NCBI GenBank assembly: GCA_963740835.1
Contig: CAVUFH010000003.1
Coordinates: forward strand, 620,001 to 684,000
Source: CAVUFH01 sp963740835
GTDB taxonomy: Bacteria > Actinomycetota > Acidimicrobiia > IMCC26256 > PALSA-610
Length of the DNA stretch: 64,000 nucleotides
Direction: 5' to 3'
Positions within the stretch are counted from its first letter, which is position 1, and each line of letters opens with the position of its first letter. Below the pieces are notes generated by a model, which did no database searches, was not told where the DNA came from, and saw only the letters and a program-made list of their open reading frames with translations. Of the stretch, positions 5,897 through 14,110 are shown piece by piece. The translations under genes were made by a program, and so were the position numbers.

Positions 5897-7927
5897 GTGG
5901 TGCAGTCGCTCGACAGCGCGAGGGAGAACGCCCGGGACTACGCGGGCGGGGACTCGAGGGGCCGGGGCGGGGGCGGTCGCATCCCGCCGCACAACCTCGA
6001 GGCCGAGGAGTCGCTCATCGGGGCGATGCTGCTGTCGCGCGAGGCGCTCACCGCCGCGGTCGAGGCCCACATCGAAGGCCGCGACTTCTACAAGCCCGCG
6101 CACGGCGTCATCTACGACGCTGCGTTCATGCTCCACAGCCGGGGCGAGCCGGTCGACCCCGTCACCGTCTCCGAGGAGCTCCGGCGCAGCGGCCAGCTCG
6201 ACGCGGTCGGCGGCCGGCCCGCGCTGCTGCGCATCCAGGCCGCGACACCGGCGTCCGCCAACGCCGCGCAGTACGCCAACATCGTGTCCGAGCTGTCGAT
6301 GCTGCGGAAGCTCATCGAGACCGCGGCCGACATCCAGCACATGGCGTTCGACGTCGACGACGACGTCGACGAGACCCTCGACCGGGCCGAGTCGATGATC
6401 TTCGAGGTGGCGGAGAAGCGCGTCTCCGACTCGCTGGTCCCGCTCTATCCGGTGCTCGAGCAGACACTGGTCCAGCTCGAAGCGCTGTATGACCGCGACT
6501 CGTCGATCACCGGCGTGCCCACTGGCTTCCACGACCTCGACGACCTGCTGCTCGGGTTGCAGCCCTCGACCTTGAACGTGCTCGCGGCCCGTCCTGGTCA
6601 GGGCAAGACATCGCTCGCGCTCGGAGCGGCGCTCCACTGCGCGTTGGTCGCGCACAAACCGGTGCTCTTCTTCTCGATGGAGATGGGCCACCTCGAGCTC
6701 ACCAAGCGACTGCTCGCGGCCGAGGCCGGCATCGAAGCGCGCAAGCTCTCGACAGGACGCCTCAGCGAGCACGAGTGGCCGAAGTTGCACCAGGCCGTCG
6801 GCCGGCTCGCCGAAGCACCGTTCTTCATCGACGACAACCCGCACTGCACGGTGATGGAGATGCGGGCCAAGGCGCGCCGGACGCGGGCGCGCTTCGGCGA
6901 TCTCGGCCTGATCGTCGTCGACTACCTCCAGCTGATGTCGTCGAGCAAGCGGGTCGAGAGCCGGCAGATCGAAGTGTCGGAGATGTCGCGCGGTCTGAAG
7001 ATCCTGGCGCGCGAGCTCGACACGCCGGTGCTGTGCCTGTCGCAGCTCAACCGCCAACTCGAGTACCGCCAGGACAAGCGTCCGATGCTCGCCGACCTGC
7101 GGGAGTCCGGATGCCTCACCGCGGACTCGGTCGTGACCCTCGCCGACGGCACGACCGAGACGATGGGCGCGCTGTTCGCACGCGACGCGCGGAACATAGA
7201 GGTGCTCACCCTCGACGAGCATCTGCGGCTGGTGCCGGGAACGATGAGCCACGTGTTCGAGAGCGGCGTCAAGGAGGTCTTCGACCTCCGGCTCTCGTCC
7301 GGGCGGTGCGTGCGCGCGAGCGCGAACCATCCGTTCCTGACGATCGACGGGTGGGTGCAGGTCGGCGCGCTCACGGCGGGTGCGCGCATCGCGTCGACGC
7401 GGGCCCCCGGCGGCGCGGATCCTGGTCACGACACGATCCCGCCCGCGGTGTGGGACTACATCGAGCGCAAGGGCCTCATGGTGATGGGCATGCGCGCGCA
7501 CGATCTCATCGACCGGCTCGGCGCCGACGAAGGCTGTCATCGCGTGTACGAACGCGGTGTGTCACGCGGTCTCATGCGTCGCATCGCCGACGAGCTCCCG
7601 GATCCGTACCTCGCGGATCTCGGCGTCTCCGACGTGCTCTGGGACGAAGTGGTCGCGGTCGAGCCCAAGGGAACGGCGCCCGTGTTCGACGCCACGGTCG
7701 CGGCTACGCACAACTTCGTCGCGAACGGGATCGTCGCGCACAACAGCATCGAGCAGGACGCCGACGTCGTGCTCTTCATCTACCGCGACGAGTACTACAA
7801 CCCGGACTCGGACCAGCGGGGCATGGCGGAGATCATCGTGTCGAAGCACCGCAACGGCCCAACCGGGTCGACCCGCCTCGCGTTCCGCGACCAGTTCACC
7901 CAGTTCGCCAACCTCGCGCGCGAGTAA
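5897..7927 (+). CDS. dnaB: Replicative DNA helicase DnaB containing an intein
   Basis: Precursor of 676 residues; removing the 211-residue intein leaves a normal 465-residue DnaB. The N-terminal domain begins RIPPHNLEAEESLIGAMLLS. The RecA-like motor has Walker A ARPGQGKTSLAL, Walker B LGLIVVDYLQLM, and the loop CLSQLNRQLEYRQDKRPMLA. The C-extein resumes with SIEQDADVVLFIYRDEYYN and ends with the FRDQFTQFANLA segment. GTG 5897 is chosen, 10 nt after GAGAGG; GTG 5900 is equally possible, and the in-frame ATG at 5753 would add 48 low-complexity residues and overlap a DnaA box. It probably follows rplI in a conserved cluster but has its own long spacer. Confidence 0.96.
   Translation: MVQSLDSARENARDYAGGDSRGRGGGGRIPPHNLEAEESLIGAMLLSREALTAAVEAHIEGRDFYKPAHGVIYDAAFMLHSRGEPVDPVTVSEELRRSGQLDAVGGRPALLRIQAATPASANAAQYANIVSELSMLRKLIETAADIQHMAFDVDDDVDETLDRAESMIFEVAEKRVSDSLVPLYPVLEQTLVQLEALYDRDSSITGVPTGFHDLDDLLLGLQPSTLNVLAARPGQGKTSLALGAALHCALVAHKPVLFFSMEMGHLELTKRLLAAEAGIEARKLSTGRLSEHEWPKLHQAVGRLAEAPFFIDDNPHCTVMEMRAKARRTRARFGDLGLIVVDYLQLMSSSKRVESRQIEVSEMSRGLKILARELDTPVLCLSQLNRQLEYRQDKRPMLADLRESGCLTADSVVTLADGTTETMGALFARDARNIEVLTLDEHLRLVPGTMSHVFESGVKEVFDLRLSSGRCVRASANHPFLTIDGWVQVGALTAGARIASTRAPGGADPGHDTIPPAVWDYIERKGLMVMGMRAHDLIDRLGADEGCHRVYERGVSRGLMRRIADELPDPYLADLGVSDVLWDEVVAVEPKGTAPVFDATVAATHNFVANGIVAHNSIEQDADVVLFIYRDEYYNPDSDQRGMAEIIVSKHRNGPTGSTRLAFRDQFTQFANLARE
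7112..7744 (+). other. DnaB mini-intein (in-frame protein intron)
   Basis: Inserted between LADLRESG and SIEQDADVV in the helicase core, a known DnaB insertion site. Cys1 begins block A (CLTADSVVTLADGT). Block B is RCVRASANHPFLT, with Ser in place of the usual Thr of TxxH. Block F is VFDATVAATHNFVANGI, and block G ends VAHN followed by Ser+1, so the splice residues Cys1, penultimate His, terminal Asn and Ser+1 are all present. It is 211 residues long. The middle (about 100-170) has no LAGLIDADG motif, so this looks like a mini-intein without an active homing endonuclease. Confidence 0.92.
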
Positions 7928-7934
7928 CACGCGC

Positions 7935-8594
7935 TCAGAACAACTTGAGGGAGGGGTCGACGGTGCCGCGCAGCTCGTCGAGGTCGACCTCGACCCACGC
8001 GACTCCCTTGCTCTCCGCGAACACCTTCGCTTGGGGTTTGATGGATTGCGCGACGAGCATGCCGACCGTCGGAGCGAACCGCGCGTCGCGATCGAGCCGT
8101 TCTTGGTAGCGCAGCAACTGCTCGACGCTCGCGATCTCGCCGACGCGCTTCACCTCGACCACGATCGTGTGGCCGTCGTTGTCGTGGCAGAGCAGGTCGA
8201 CCGGGCCGATGTCGGTCGGGTACTCGCGGCGGATCAGTGTGAAGTCATCACGCAACGCGGCGACGCGCGCCGCGAGGAGCTGTTGGAGCTCGGCTTCGAC
8301 GCCGTCCTTTTCGAGCCCGGGGTCCTCGCCGAGTGGCACGGTCGAGTCGTGGAGCACGTCGAAGAGCTCGATACGGAGCGTCTCGCCCTTCGGGGTGCGG
8401 GCGGTGATCACACCCGCGTCTTCCTCGATCACGCACGGCGGGTTCATCCAGTTGAGCGGCTTGTACGCCTTGGCATCCGAGTGGACGGCGATCGAGCCGT
8501 CGGCCTTGAACAAGATGAGCCGGGTGGCGGGCGCGAGCCGAGCCCCGAGCCGACCTTGGTATTCGACCGCGCAGCGGGCGACGAGCAATCGCAC
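7935..8594 (-). CDS. nucS: Mismatch-specific endonuclease NucS/EndoMS
   Basis: A 219-residue endonuclease that cuts both strands at mismatches, the non-canonical mismatch repair of actinobacteria and archaea. MRLLVARCAVEYQGRLGARL is the conserved N-terminus, with KADGSIAVHSDAKAYKPLNW. The nuclease site is seen in REYPTDIGPVDLLCHD and TIVVEVKRVGE (PD-(D/E)xK type Asp, Glu-x-Lys). The C-terminal end, DPSLKLF, resembles the clamp-interacting tail of the family. GTG start at 8592-8594. It is convergent with dnaB. Confidence 0.95.
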   Translation of the reverse strand: MRLLVARCAVEYQGRLGARLAPATRLILFKADGSIAVHSDAKAYKPLNWMNPPCVIEEDAGVITARTPKGETLRIELFDVLHDSTVPLGEDPGLEKDGVEAELQQLLAARVAALRDDFTLIRREYPTDIGPVDLLCHDNDGHTIVVEVKRVGEIASVEQLLRYQERLDRDARFAPTVGMLVAQSIKPQAKVFAESKGVAWVEVDLDELRGTVDPSLKLF

Positions 8595-8634
8595 GTGCTG
8601 AATCTACGGGGAACGGTCGCTACCCTTTCCGGCG

Positions 8635-8907
8635 ATGCTCGGCTACGACGAGGTGCTGAAGGAGCTGGTGCTGGCGCTCGGCGGGGCGCTGTTCCTCGGC
8701 AACCTGCTCGCGCTGTTCCGCCGCCGCACGGACGCGGAGAAGGCGAAGACTCGCACGGTGGCGCGCACCCGGCCCGGGAGCCCGGTCCGCGGCACCGGCA
8801 AGGCCGGCAACCGAGACCTTGCGCAGGCGCCCGTGGCCCGCAGCGTCTCCTACATGGCGATCGGCCTCGTCGTCATGGTCTGGGCCCTCGCCTCGATCAT
8901 CAACTAA
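8635..8907 (+). CDS. Small two-helix membrane protein
   Basis: A 90-residue protein of no family I recognise. Residues 8-28 (LKELVLALGGALFLGNLLAL) form one membrane helix. A basic linker (RRRTDAEKAKTRTVARTR) follows, then a C-terminal helix (SVSYMAIGLVVMVWALASII). Both termini are short. It is divergent from nucS with a 40-nt intergenic region, and a hairpin follows its stop. It is clearly translated by codon pattern, but its role is unknown. Confidence 0.65.
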   Translation: MLGYDEVLKELVLALGGALFLGNLLALFRRRTDAEKAKTRTVARTRPGSPVRGTGKAGNRDLAQAPVARSVSYMAIGLVVMVWALASIIN

Positions 8908-8916
8908 CTGCAACTT

Positions 8917-8965
8917 CACATGTACCGAGTCACCCACCTCTGCGGTGGGTTCCTTCGTACATGTG
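8917..8965. terminator. Two-tier hairpin between convergent genes
   Basis: Outer 9-bp arms CACATGTAC (8917-8925) and GTACATGTG (8957-8965) enclose an inner stem CCCACC/GGTGGG (8933-8938, 8944-8949). It lies 9 nt after the small membrane protein and 10 nt before the amidase stop, so it could end both transcripts. There is no U-tract, so it is not a classic intrinsic terminator. Confidence 0.55.
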
Positions 8966-8974
8966 ATGTGGGAG

Positions 8975-10408
8975 TCAGGCGCAGACGGGCGGGCGGCGGT
9001 CGGCCCAGGGTTGGGCCGCTTCGAGCTGCGCGGCCACGCGGAGCAGGAGGTCTTCGCGGCCGTAGGGCGCAACTAGCTGGACGCCGATCGGGAGCTCGGC
9101 GGCGTTCCAATGGAGCGGGAGCGAGATCGCGGGCTGGCCGGTCAGGTCGAACGGCGAGGTGAAGCCCACCAGCGCGCCCATCCGCACCAGCCCTTCGAGG
9201 TTGTCGGGAGCGAGCTCGCCGAGCCGGACCGGTGGCTCCGGGCTCGTCGGCAGCACCAACACGTCGGCTTCGTCCCACCACGCCGACAGCGCGCGCGACC
9301 ACGTCGACATGTCGTCGAGCGCGTCGACGTACTGCGCCGCCGTGACGACGTGCACGCTGTTGGCGATGAACGCGTTCGCCGGTTCGAGCTCCGGTGTGAT
9401 GTCGTACCCGAGTCGAGCCGACCAGCGCGCGACATCGCGTGAGATCGCGACGCCCATCACGGTGCCGAACGCATGGTCGATCGGTGTGTCGAGCGCGGGG
9501 ATGTCGACCGCTTCGACGCCATGGCCGAGCGACTCGAGCAGCCGGACGGCCTGTTCGACCGCGGCGACACAGTCCGGGTGCGATGGTTCCCCGCTGCGCT
9601 GTCGCGTGCGGAACCCGATGCGCAGCCGCCCTGGCGCGGCACCGACTTCCTCGCGGTAGGGGCGCAGCGGCGGCGGCGCGGTGTACGGGTCGCCGGTGCC
9701 GGCGCCCGCGACTGCGTCGAGCACCGCGGCGGTGTCGCGGATGGAGCGAGTGAGCACGAACTCGTGGGTGAGCGGGCCCCAGTACTCGCCGAAGTCGGGC
9801 CCGAGCGTGGTGCGGGCACGGCTGGGTTTCAGGCCGACGATCCCGCACATCGAAGCCGGGAACCGGATGGAGCCGCCCATGTCGTTCCCGTGCGCGACCG
9901 GCACCAGCCCGGCGGCCACTGCGGCCGCGGAACCGCCGCTGGAACCGCCCGTGCTGCGTTCGACGTCCCACGGATTGTGCGTCGCGCCGTACGCGAGCGG
10001 TTCGGTCGTGCAGCTCGTGGCGAGCTCGGGCGTGTTGGTCCTGCCGACGAACACGAACCCGGCGGCGCGGAAGCGAGCTGCGAGCCACGTGTCGTCGGGT
10101 TCGGTCCAGTGCGCGGCCTTCAACGCCCGCATGCCGCAGTGGAACGGATCGCCCGCGGTGTGACACACGGCGTCCTTCACGAGGAACGGCACGCCGTGAA
10201 ATCGACCGACAGGCAGGGGACCGGCGGGTGCGGCATCGGCCTCCTCGGGTGCGCGCTCGAAACGCCGGTGGATGACCGCGTTGAGCGTGGGGTCGACGCG
10301 TTCGATGCGTTCGATCGCGGCCTCCACCAACTCGCGCGCGCTGAGCTCCTTGCGCGCAACCAGCTCGGCCTGTGCGGTCGCGTCGAGGAACGCGAGATCG
10401 TCGGTCAT
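8975..10408 (-). CDS. Amidase (amidase signature family)
   Basis: A 477-residue amide hydrolase. The Ser-cisSer-Lys triad is visible: Lys78 in GVPFLVKDA, cis-Ser in STGGSSGGSAAAVAAG (about 156), and nucleophile Ser180 in GNDMGGSIRFPAS. FVGRTNTPELATS and the C-terminal GQPAISLPLHWN are also typical. The start is ATG 10408 (MTDDLAFLDATAQAELVARK); a longer in-frame reading exists but has no family similarity. The substrate cannot be deduced. Homologues range from general amidases to 6-aminohexanoate hydrolases, and the lack of gatB/gatC nearby argues against GatA. Confidence 0.9.
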   Translation of the reverse strand: MTDDLAFLDATAQAELVARKELSARELVEAAIERIERVDPTLNAVIHRRFERAPEEADAAPAGPLPVGRFHGVPFLVKDAVCHTAGDPFHCGMRALKAAHWTEPDDTWLAARFRAAGFVFVGRTNTPELATSCTTEPLAYGATHNPWDVERSTGGSSGGSAAAVAAGLVPVAHGNDMGGSIRFPASMCGIVGLKPSRARTTLGPDFGEYWGPLTHEFVLTRSIRDTAAVLDAVAGAGTGDPYTAPPPLRPYREEVGAAPGRLRIGFRTRQRSGEPSHPDCVAAVEQAVRLLESLGHGVEAVDIPALDTPIDHAFGTVMGVAISRDVARWSARLGYDITPELEPANAFIANSVHVVTAAQYVDALDDMSTWSRALSAWWDEADVLVLPTSPEPPVRLGELAPDNLEGLVRMGALVGFTSPFDLTGQPAISLPLHWNAAELPIGVQLVAPYGREDLLLRVAAQLEAAQPWADRRPPVCA

Positions 10409-10457
10409 GCCCGCCAGGCTGGCACGCCCGCCCGGCGCGCTGCAGGCCGGCTCGGGC

Positions 10458-11204
10458 TCAGTACGGGCGTTCGCGGAGCTGCGGGTGGACGACGAGCCAG
10501 ACGAGGAACCCGACCGCACCCCCGATGAGTGGGAACACGAAGAAGGCCCACAGCTGGCTCAGCGCATCCGAGCCGCTGAAGATCGCGGCACCGAAGCTCC
10601 GCGCCGGGTTCACCGAGGTGTTGTCGACCGGGATCGTGGCCAGGTGGATCATGCCGAGGGTGAGGCCGGCCGCGAGGCCGCCGAACCCGGTCGGGTAGCC
10701 GACGGTGGTGGTGGCGAGCACGACGAACACGAGCAGCGCGGTGAACACGATCTCCATGACGATCACCGAGCTCAGGCCGTACTGGCTGCCGATCTTCGAG
10801 CCCCAACCGTTGGCGGCGAAGATCTGCGGACCGTTCGGTCCTGCGGTCGTTTTGTCGAGGTCCCCGCTCTTCGTGATGACGAAGATGATCAAGCCGCCCA
10901 GCGCGGCGCCGACGAACTGCGCGACCCAGTAGTAGAGGGATTGCACGGGCGTGATCTTGCGGCTCAGCAGGAACCCGAGCGTCACCGCGGGGTTGATGTG
11001 GCAACCCGACACGTGACCGATCGTGTACGCCATCGCGAGCAGTGCGAGGCCGAATGCGAAGGCGACGCCGAACGTCCCCATGACGTCGACGCCGATGACC
11101 GCGCTGCCGGGCCCGATGATCATGAGCACTGCGGTACCGATGAGCTCGGCGGCGAAGATCCGCAGCTCCGTGGGCTTGGGTGGCGCCTCGGTGGGCACGG
11201 TCAT
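10458..11204 (-). CDS. aqpZ: Aquaporin Z-type water channel
   Basis: A 248-residue six-helix MIP protein. Both NPA half-helices are present: GHVSGCHINPAVTLGF (about residue 64) and NTSVNPARSFGAA (about residue 188). The His of GMIHLATIPVDNTS and the Arg after the second NPA match the selectivity filter of water-specific aquaporins. ATG 11204 follows GAGAGGAGCGTCA, a good ribosome site. Upstream, 88 nt from the start, is a copy of the window's 17-bp palindrome (11293-11309), shared with the divergent CMD-like gene. Osmotic-stress control is a reasonable inference. Confidence 0.93.
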   Translation of the reverse strand: MTVPTEAPPKPTELRIFAAELIGTAVLMIIGPGSAVIGVDVMGTFGVAFAFGLALLAMAYTIGHVSGCHINPAVTLGFLLSRKITPVQSLYYWVAQFVGAALGGLIIFVITKSGDLDKTTAGPNGPQIFAANGWGSKIGSQYGLSSVIVMEIVFTALLVFVVLATTTVGYPTGFGGLAAGLTLGMIHLATIPVDNTSVNPARSFGAAIFSGSDALSQLWAFFVFPLIGGAVGFLVWLVVHPQLRERPY

Positions 11205-11292
11205 TGACGCTCCTCTCCGAGTCGAGACGGCGGCGAAAGCCGGTTCCCCGCCCGGGAAGTATCCCGTCCGAGCGACCCGCGCGCGGATGACG

Positions 11293-11309
11293 TCATCCCG
11301 ATCGGGCGA
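11293..11309. promoter_or_regulatory. 17-bp palindromic operator, copy 1
   Basis: TCATCCCGATCGGGCGA, centred on the perfect dyad CCCGATCGGG. It lies between divergent aqpZ and a CMD-like gene (88 and 63 nt from their starts). One of seven related sites in the window. Confidence 0.6.
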
Positions 11310-11372
11310 TGCGGGCCCCGTGACCGCGGCGTTGAATCGGGAGTCCTGCGGCGTGTCACGGGCCGGAAGGGG

Positions 11373-11720
11373 ATGATGCGGACGAGCGTCGAACGGCAAC
11401 CCGAGGACCTCCTGCGGCGGCTCGCCCTGCACGACGAGCACGCGCTCGCCGCGATCGTCGGGTCCGCCCGGACCGGCTGCGACGGCGGGGAGCTCAGCGA
11501 TCGGGCGAAGGCCCAGGTCACGCTGGCTGCGCTCGTGGCCCTGGACGCCTCGCCCGCCACGTATCAGTGGGCGGTGGCGGTCGCCCTCGCCGCGGGCGCG
11601 ACCGAAGCCGAGATCGTCGCGGTGGTACTGAGCGTCGCGCCCGTGGTCGGCGCGGCTCGGGTGCACGCGGCCGCGGCCGCGCTCGCCAGTGCGCTCGGGT
11701 ACGAGACGCACCCCGGCTGA
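11373..11720 (+). CDS. Carboxymuconolactone decarboxylase-like (AhpD-fold) protein
   Basis: A 115-residue all-helical protein of the CMD/AhpD type, judged from the core QVTLAALVALDASPATYQWA and GATEAEIVAVVLSVAPVVGA. It has a single cysteine (ARTGCDGG) and lacks the CxxC of peroxidase-partner AhpD proteins, so redox activity is doubtful. The start is ATG 11373 or 11376, both just after GGAAGGGG. It shares a divergent region and a palindromic operator with aqpZ. A paralogue with the same fold lies at 19328-19708, also beside a copy of that palindrome. Confidence 0.72.
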   Translation: MMRTSVERQPEDLLRRLALHDEHALAAIVGSARTGCDGGELSDRAKAQVTLAALVALDASPATYQWAVAVALAAGATEAEIVAVVLSVAPVVGAARVHAAAAALASALGYETHPG

Positions 11721-11840
11721 CGCTCCGAATTCGCCGTTTCGCCGTCTCGACTTCGCTCGCCCCGACCGGCTGCCACCAGGACCGGAAGCGGTAGCTTCTC
11801 TTTGTCTATACGGGACATCGAACGCGCGGAGGCGGCCAGG

Positions 11841-14096
11841 GTGCAGGTGGTGGACGAAGACGCCTCTTCGCGACAGGAACCGCGTCGCCAGCTCTTCGAA
11901 TCGAAGCTGGTGCCACCGATCGTCCGCCCCGAGACCGTCCGCCGCACCCGCGTCCTGGACCAGCTCGAACAGGACCGTGACAGTCCGATCGTCTCCGTCG
12001 TGGCCCCGCCGGGCTACGGGAAGACCACGTTGCTCTCGCAGTGGGCCGAGCGCAGCGCCACGCGCGTCGCGTGGCTCACCGTGGACGAGGCAGACAACGA
12101 CCCCGAGAGCTTGCTCGCGTACACCGCGGCCGCCCTCGATCGCGTGGAGCCGATCGACCTCGAATGGTTCCACCGGCCCGCGCCGCGCGGCCTGTCGGTT
12201 GCCTCCACCGTCGCGCCGCAGCTGGCCGGCGCCATGTACTCGATGTCCGCGCCGGTCTCGCTGTTCCTCGACCACGTCGACCTCTTGCACAACCGCGAGT
12301 GCCTGGACGCGCTCGCCGAGCTCGCGCTGCACCTTCCCGGCGGATCGCACCTCGCGATCGCCACCCGGAGCGACCCACCGTTGCCGATGGCGCGGTTGCG
12401 CGCCGGGCGCGGCGTGCTCGAGGTCGGCGTCCCGGAGCTCGCGATGAACGAGAGCGAAGCCCGGGCGCTGCTCTCGGGCGCGGGGCTCGAGCTCTCCGAC
12501 GCCGAGACCGTCGCGCTGCTCGAGCGCACCGAAGGCTGGCCGGTTGGTCTCTATCTCGCGGCGTTGGCACTCAAGGCGGGCGGCGGTGAAGTGCGCGCCG
12601 GTCTGCCGTTCAGCGGCGACGACCGCCTGATGGCCGACTACCTGCGCGCCGAGCTCCTCGACCGGCTGTCGGATGCGGACGTCACCTTTCTCACCCGTAC
12701 GTCTGTGCTCGACCGTATGAGCGGCGGATTGTGCGACGCGGTGCTCGACGGGAGCGGCTCGGCCCGCGTGCTCGAAACGCTCGAGCGGTCGAACCTTCTC
12801 CTCGTCGCCCTCGATCGCCGTCGGGAGTGGTACCGGTACCACCGCCTGTTCCGTGACCTGCTGCGCGCGGAGTTGCGGCGTCGCGAACCCGAGGTCGAGG
12901 TCGTGTTGCACCGCCGGGCCGCGGCTTGGTGCGAAGCCCACGGCGAGCACGAGATCGCGATCGAACACGCGCAGGCCAGTGGCGACGTCGACCGTGCCGC
13001 CCGGCTCGTGTTCCTGTGGGCCCAGCCCGCGTATGCGCAGGGGCGGGCGGAGACCGCGCGCGGCTGGCTCGAGTGGCTCGAGCGTGAGGGGCACCTCGAC
13101 CGGTACCCGGCCCCCGCGGCGTGGGGCGCGCTGATGTACGCGCTGGACGGCGAACCCGCCGTCGCCGAGCGATGGGCAGCCGCGGCCGAGGCCACGACGG
13201 CGGACGAGGCGCTCCCCGACGGAAGCACGCTCACCGGGTTCAAGGCCTGGATCCGCATGTTCCTGTGCCGTGACGGCACGGCAGACTTGTTGCGGCAAGC
13301 CGCGGTCGCGCGCGAGGGCCTCGGTCCGACGAGCGTGGCCCGTCCGGTGGTGCTCGTCCTCGAGGCGGTGGCCGTCTTCCTCGAAGGCGATGCGGATCGG
13401 GCCGACACGATCCTCGCCCACGCAGTCGATGCTTCATACGCGGCCGGTGCGACGGGCGCGCTCGCCGTCGCGCTCGCGGAACGGAGCATCATCGCGATCG
13501 AGCGCGACGACTGGCATGCCGGCGCTGAGTTCGCGGAGGAGTCGCTCGCAACGGTGGACTCGGCACGTCTCGCGGAGTATTCGCTCAGCGCCCTGACCTA
13601 TGCCATCGGGGCGCGCGTCGCGCTGCACAAAGGCGACGTCGATCGGGCGCGTGAGTACGCCGCTCACGCCGCCCGGCTCCGACCGTTGCTGTCGTATGCC
13701 GTACCGCACCTGTCGGTGCAGGCGTTGCTGGAGCTCGCGCGCCTGTACATCGCGCTCGCCGACACGAGCGGCGCACGTGCGGTGCTGCGCGAGGTCCGCG
13801 ACATCCTGCGCCAGCGGCCGGAGCTCGGCGTGCTCCCGGCGCAGACGGACGAGCTGCAGTCCAAGCTCGACTCGATGCGTATCGGCACCGTCGGTGCATC
13901 GTCGCTGACAACCGCGGAACTGCGGCTGTTGCCGTTCCTGTCGACGCATCTCAGTTTCCCGGAGATCGGCGAGCGGTTGCACGTGTCGCGGCACACCGTG
14001 AAGACGCAGGCGATCTCGATCTACCAGAAGCTCGGCGTGTCCTCGCGCAGCGAGGCCATCGAGCGCATGCAGGAGATCGGGTTGCTGTCGGCCTGA
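11841..14096 (+). CDS. MalT-like LuxR-family ATP-binding transcriptional regulator (copy 1)
   Basis: A 751-residue STAND/LAL regulator. RQLFESKLVPPIVRPETVRR is the MalT-type start of the NTPase, Walker A is GYGKTT at about 58-63, and VSLFLDHVDLL fits Walker B. WYRYHRLFRDLLRAEL marks the end of the ATPase module. A TPR-like helical repeat region fills about 370-670. The C-terminal LuxR HTH is LSFPEIGERLHVSRHTVKTQ with AISIYQKLGVSSRSEAIER. GTG 11841 is preferred (GGAGG 8 nt upstream); an in-frame TTG at 11802 is possible. A close paralogue follows after 14 nt, so this is a tandem duplication. The ligand is unknown. Confidence 0.92.
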   Translation: MQVVDEDASSRQEPRRQLFESKLVPPIVRPETVRRTRVLDQLEQDRDSPIVSVVAPPGYGKTTLLSQWAERSATRVAWLTVDEADNDPESLLAYTAAALDRVEPIDLEWFHRPAPRGLSVASTVAPQLAGAMYSMSAPVSLFLDHVDLLHNRECLDALAELALHLPGGSHLAIATRSDPPLPMARLRAGRGVLEVGVPELAMNESEARALLSGAGLELSDAETVALLERTEGWPVGLYLAALALKAGGGEVRAGLPFSGDDRLMADYLRAELLDRLSDADVTFLTRTSVLDRMSGGLCDAVLDGSGSARVLETLERSNLLLVALDRRREWYRYHRLFRDLLRAELRRREPEVEVVLHRRAAAWCEAHGEHEIAIEHAQASGDVDRAARLVFLWAQPAYAQGRAETARGWLEWLEREGHLDRYPAPAAWGALMYALDGEPAVAERWAAAAEATTADEALPDGSTLTGFKAWIRMFLCRDGTADLLRQAAVAREGLGPTSVARPVVLVLEAVAVFLEGDADRADTILAHAVDASYAAGATGALAVALAERSIIAIERDDWHAGAEFAEESLATVDSARLAEYSLSALTYAIGARVALHKGDVDRAREYAAHAARLRPLLSYAVPHLSVQALLELARLYIALADTSGARAVLREVRDILRQRPELGVLPAQTDELQSKLDSMRIGTVGASSLTTAELRLLPFLSTHLSFPEIGERLHVSRHTVKTQAISIYQKLGVSSRSEAIERMQEIGLLSA

Positions 14097-14110
14097 ACGG
14101 CAGCATCCTG

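Noticed and set aside
8917..8965. Part of a CRISPR or dispersed repeat family
   Set aside because: Only one copy is seen in the window; no spacers, no cas genes. Best read as a hairpin between convergent genes.
10458..13421. A 987-residue minus-strand open frame
   Set aside because: Only the last 248 residues (aquaporin) are protein-like; the rest is antisense to the first LuxR-type gene and is Arg/Gly-rich noise from high GC.
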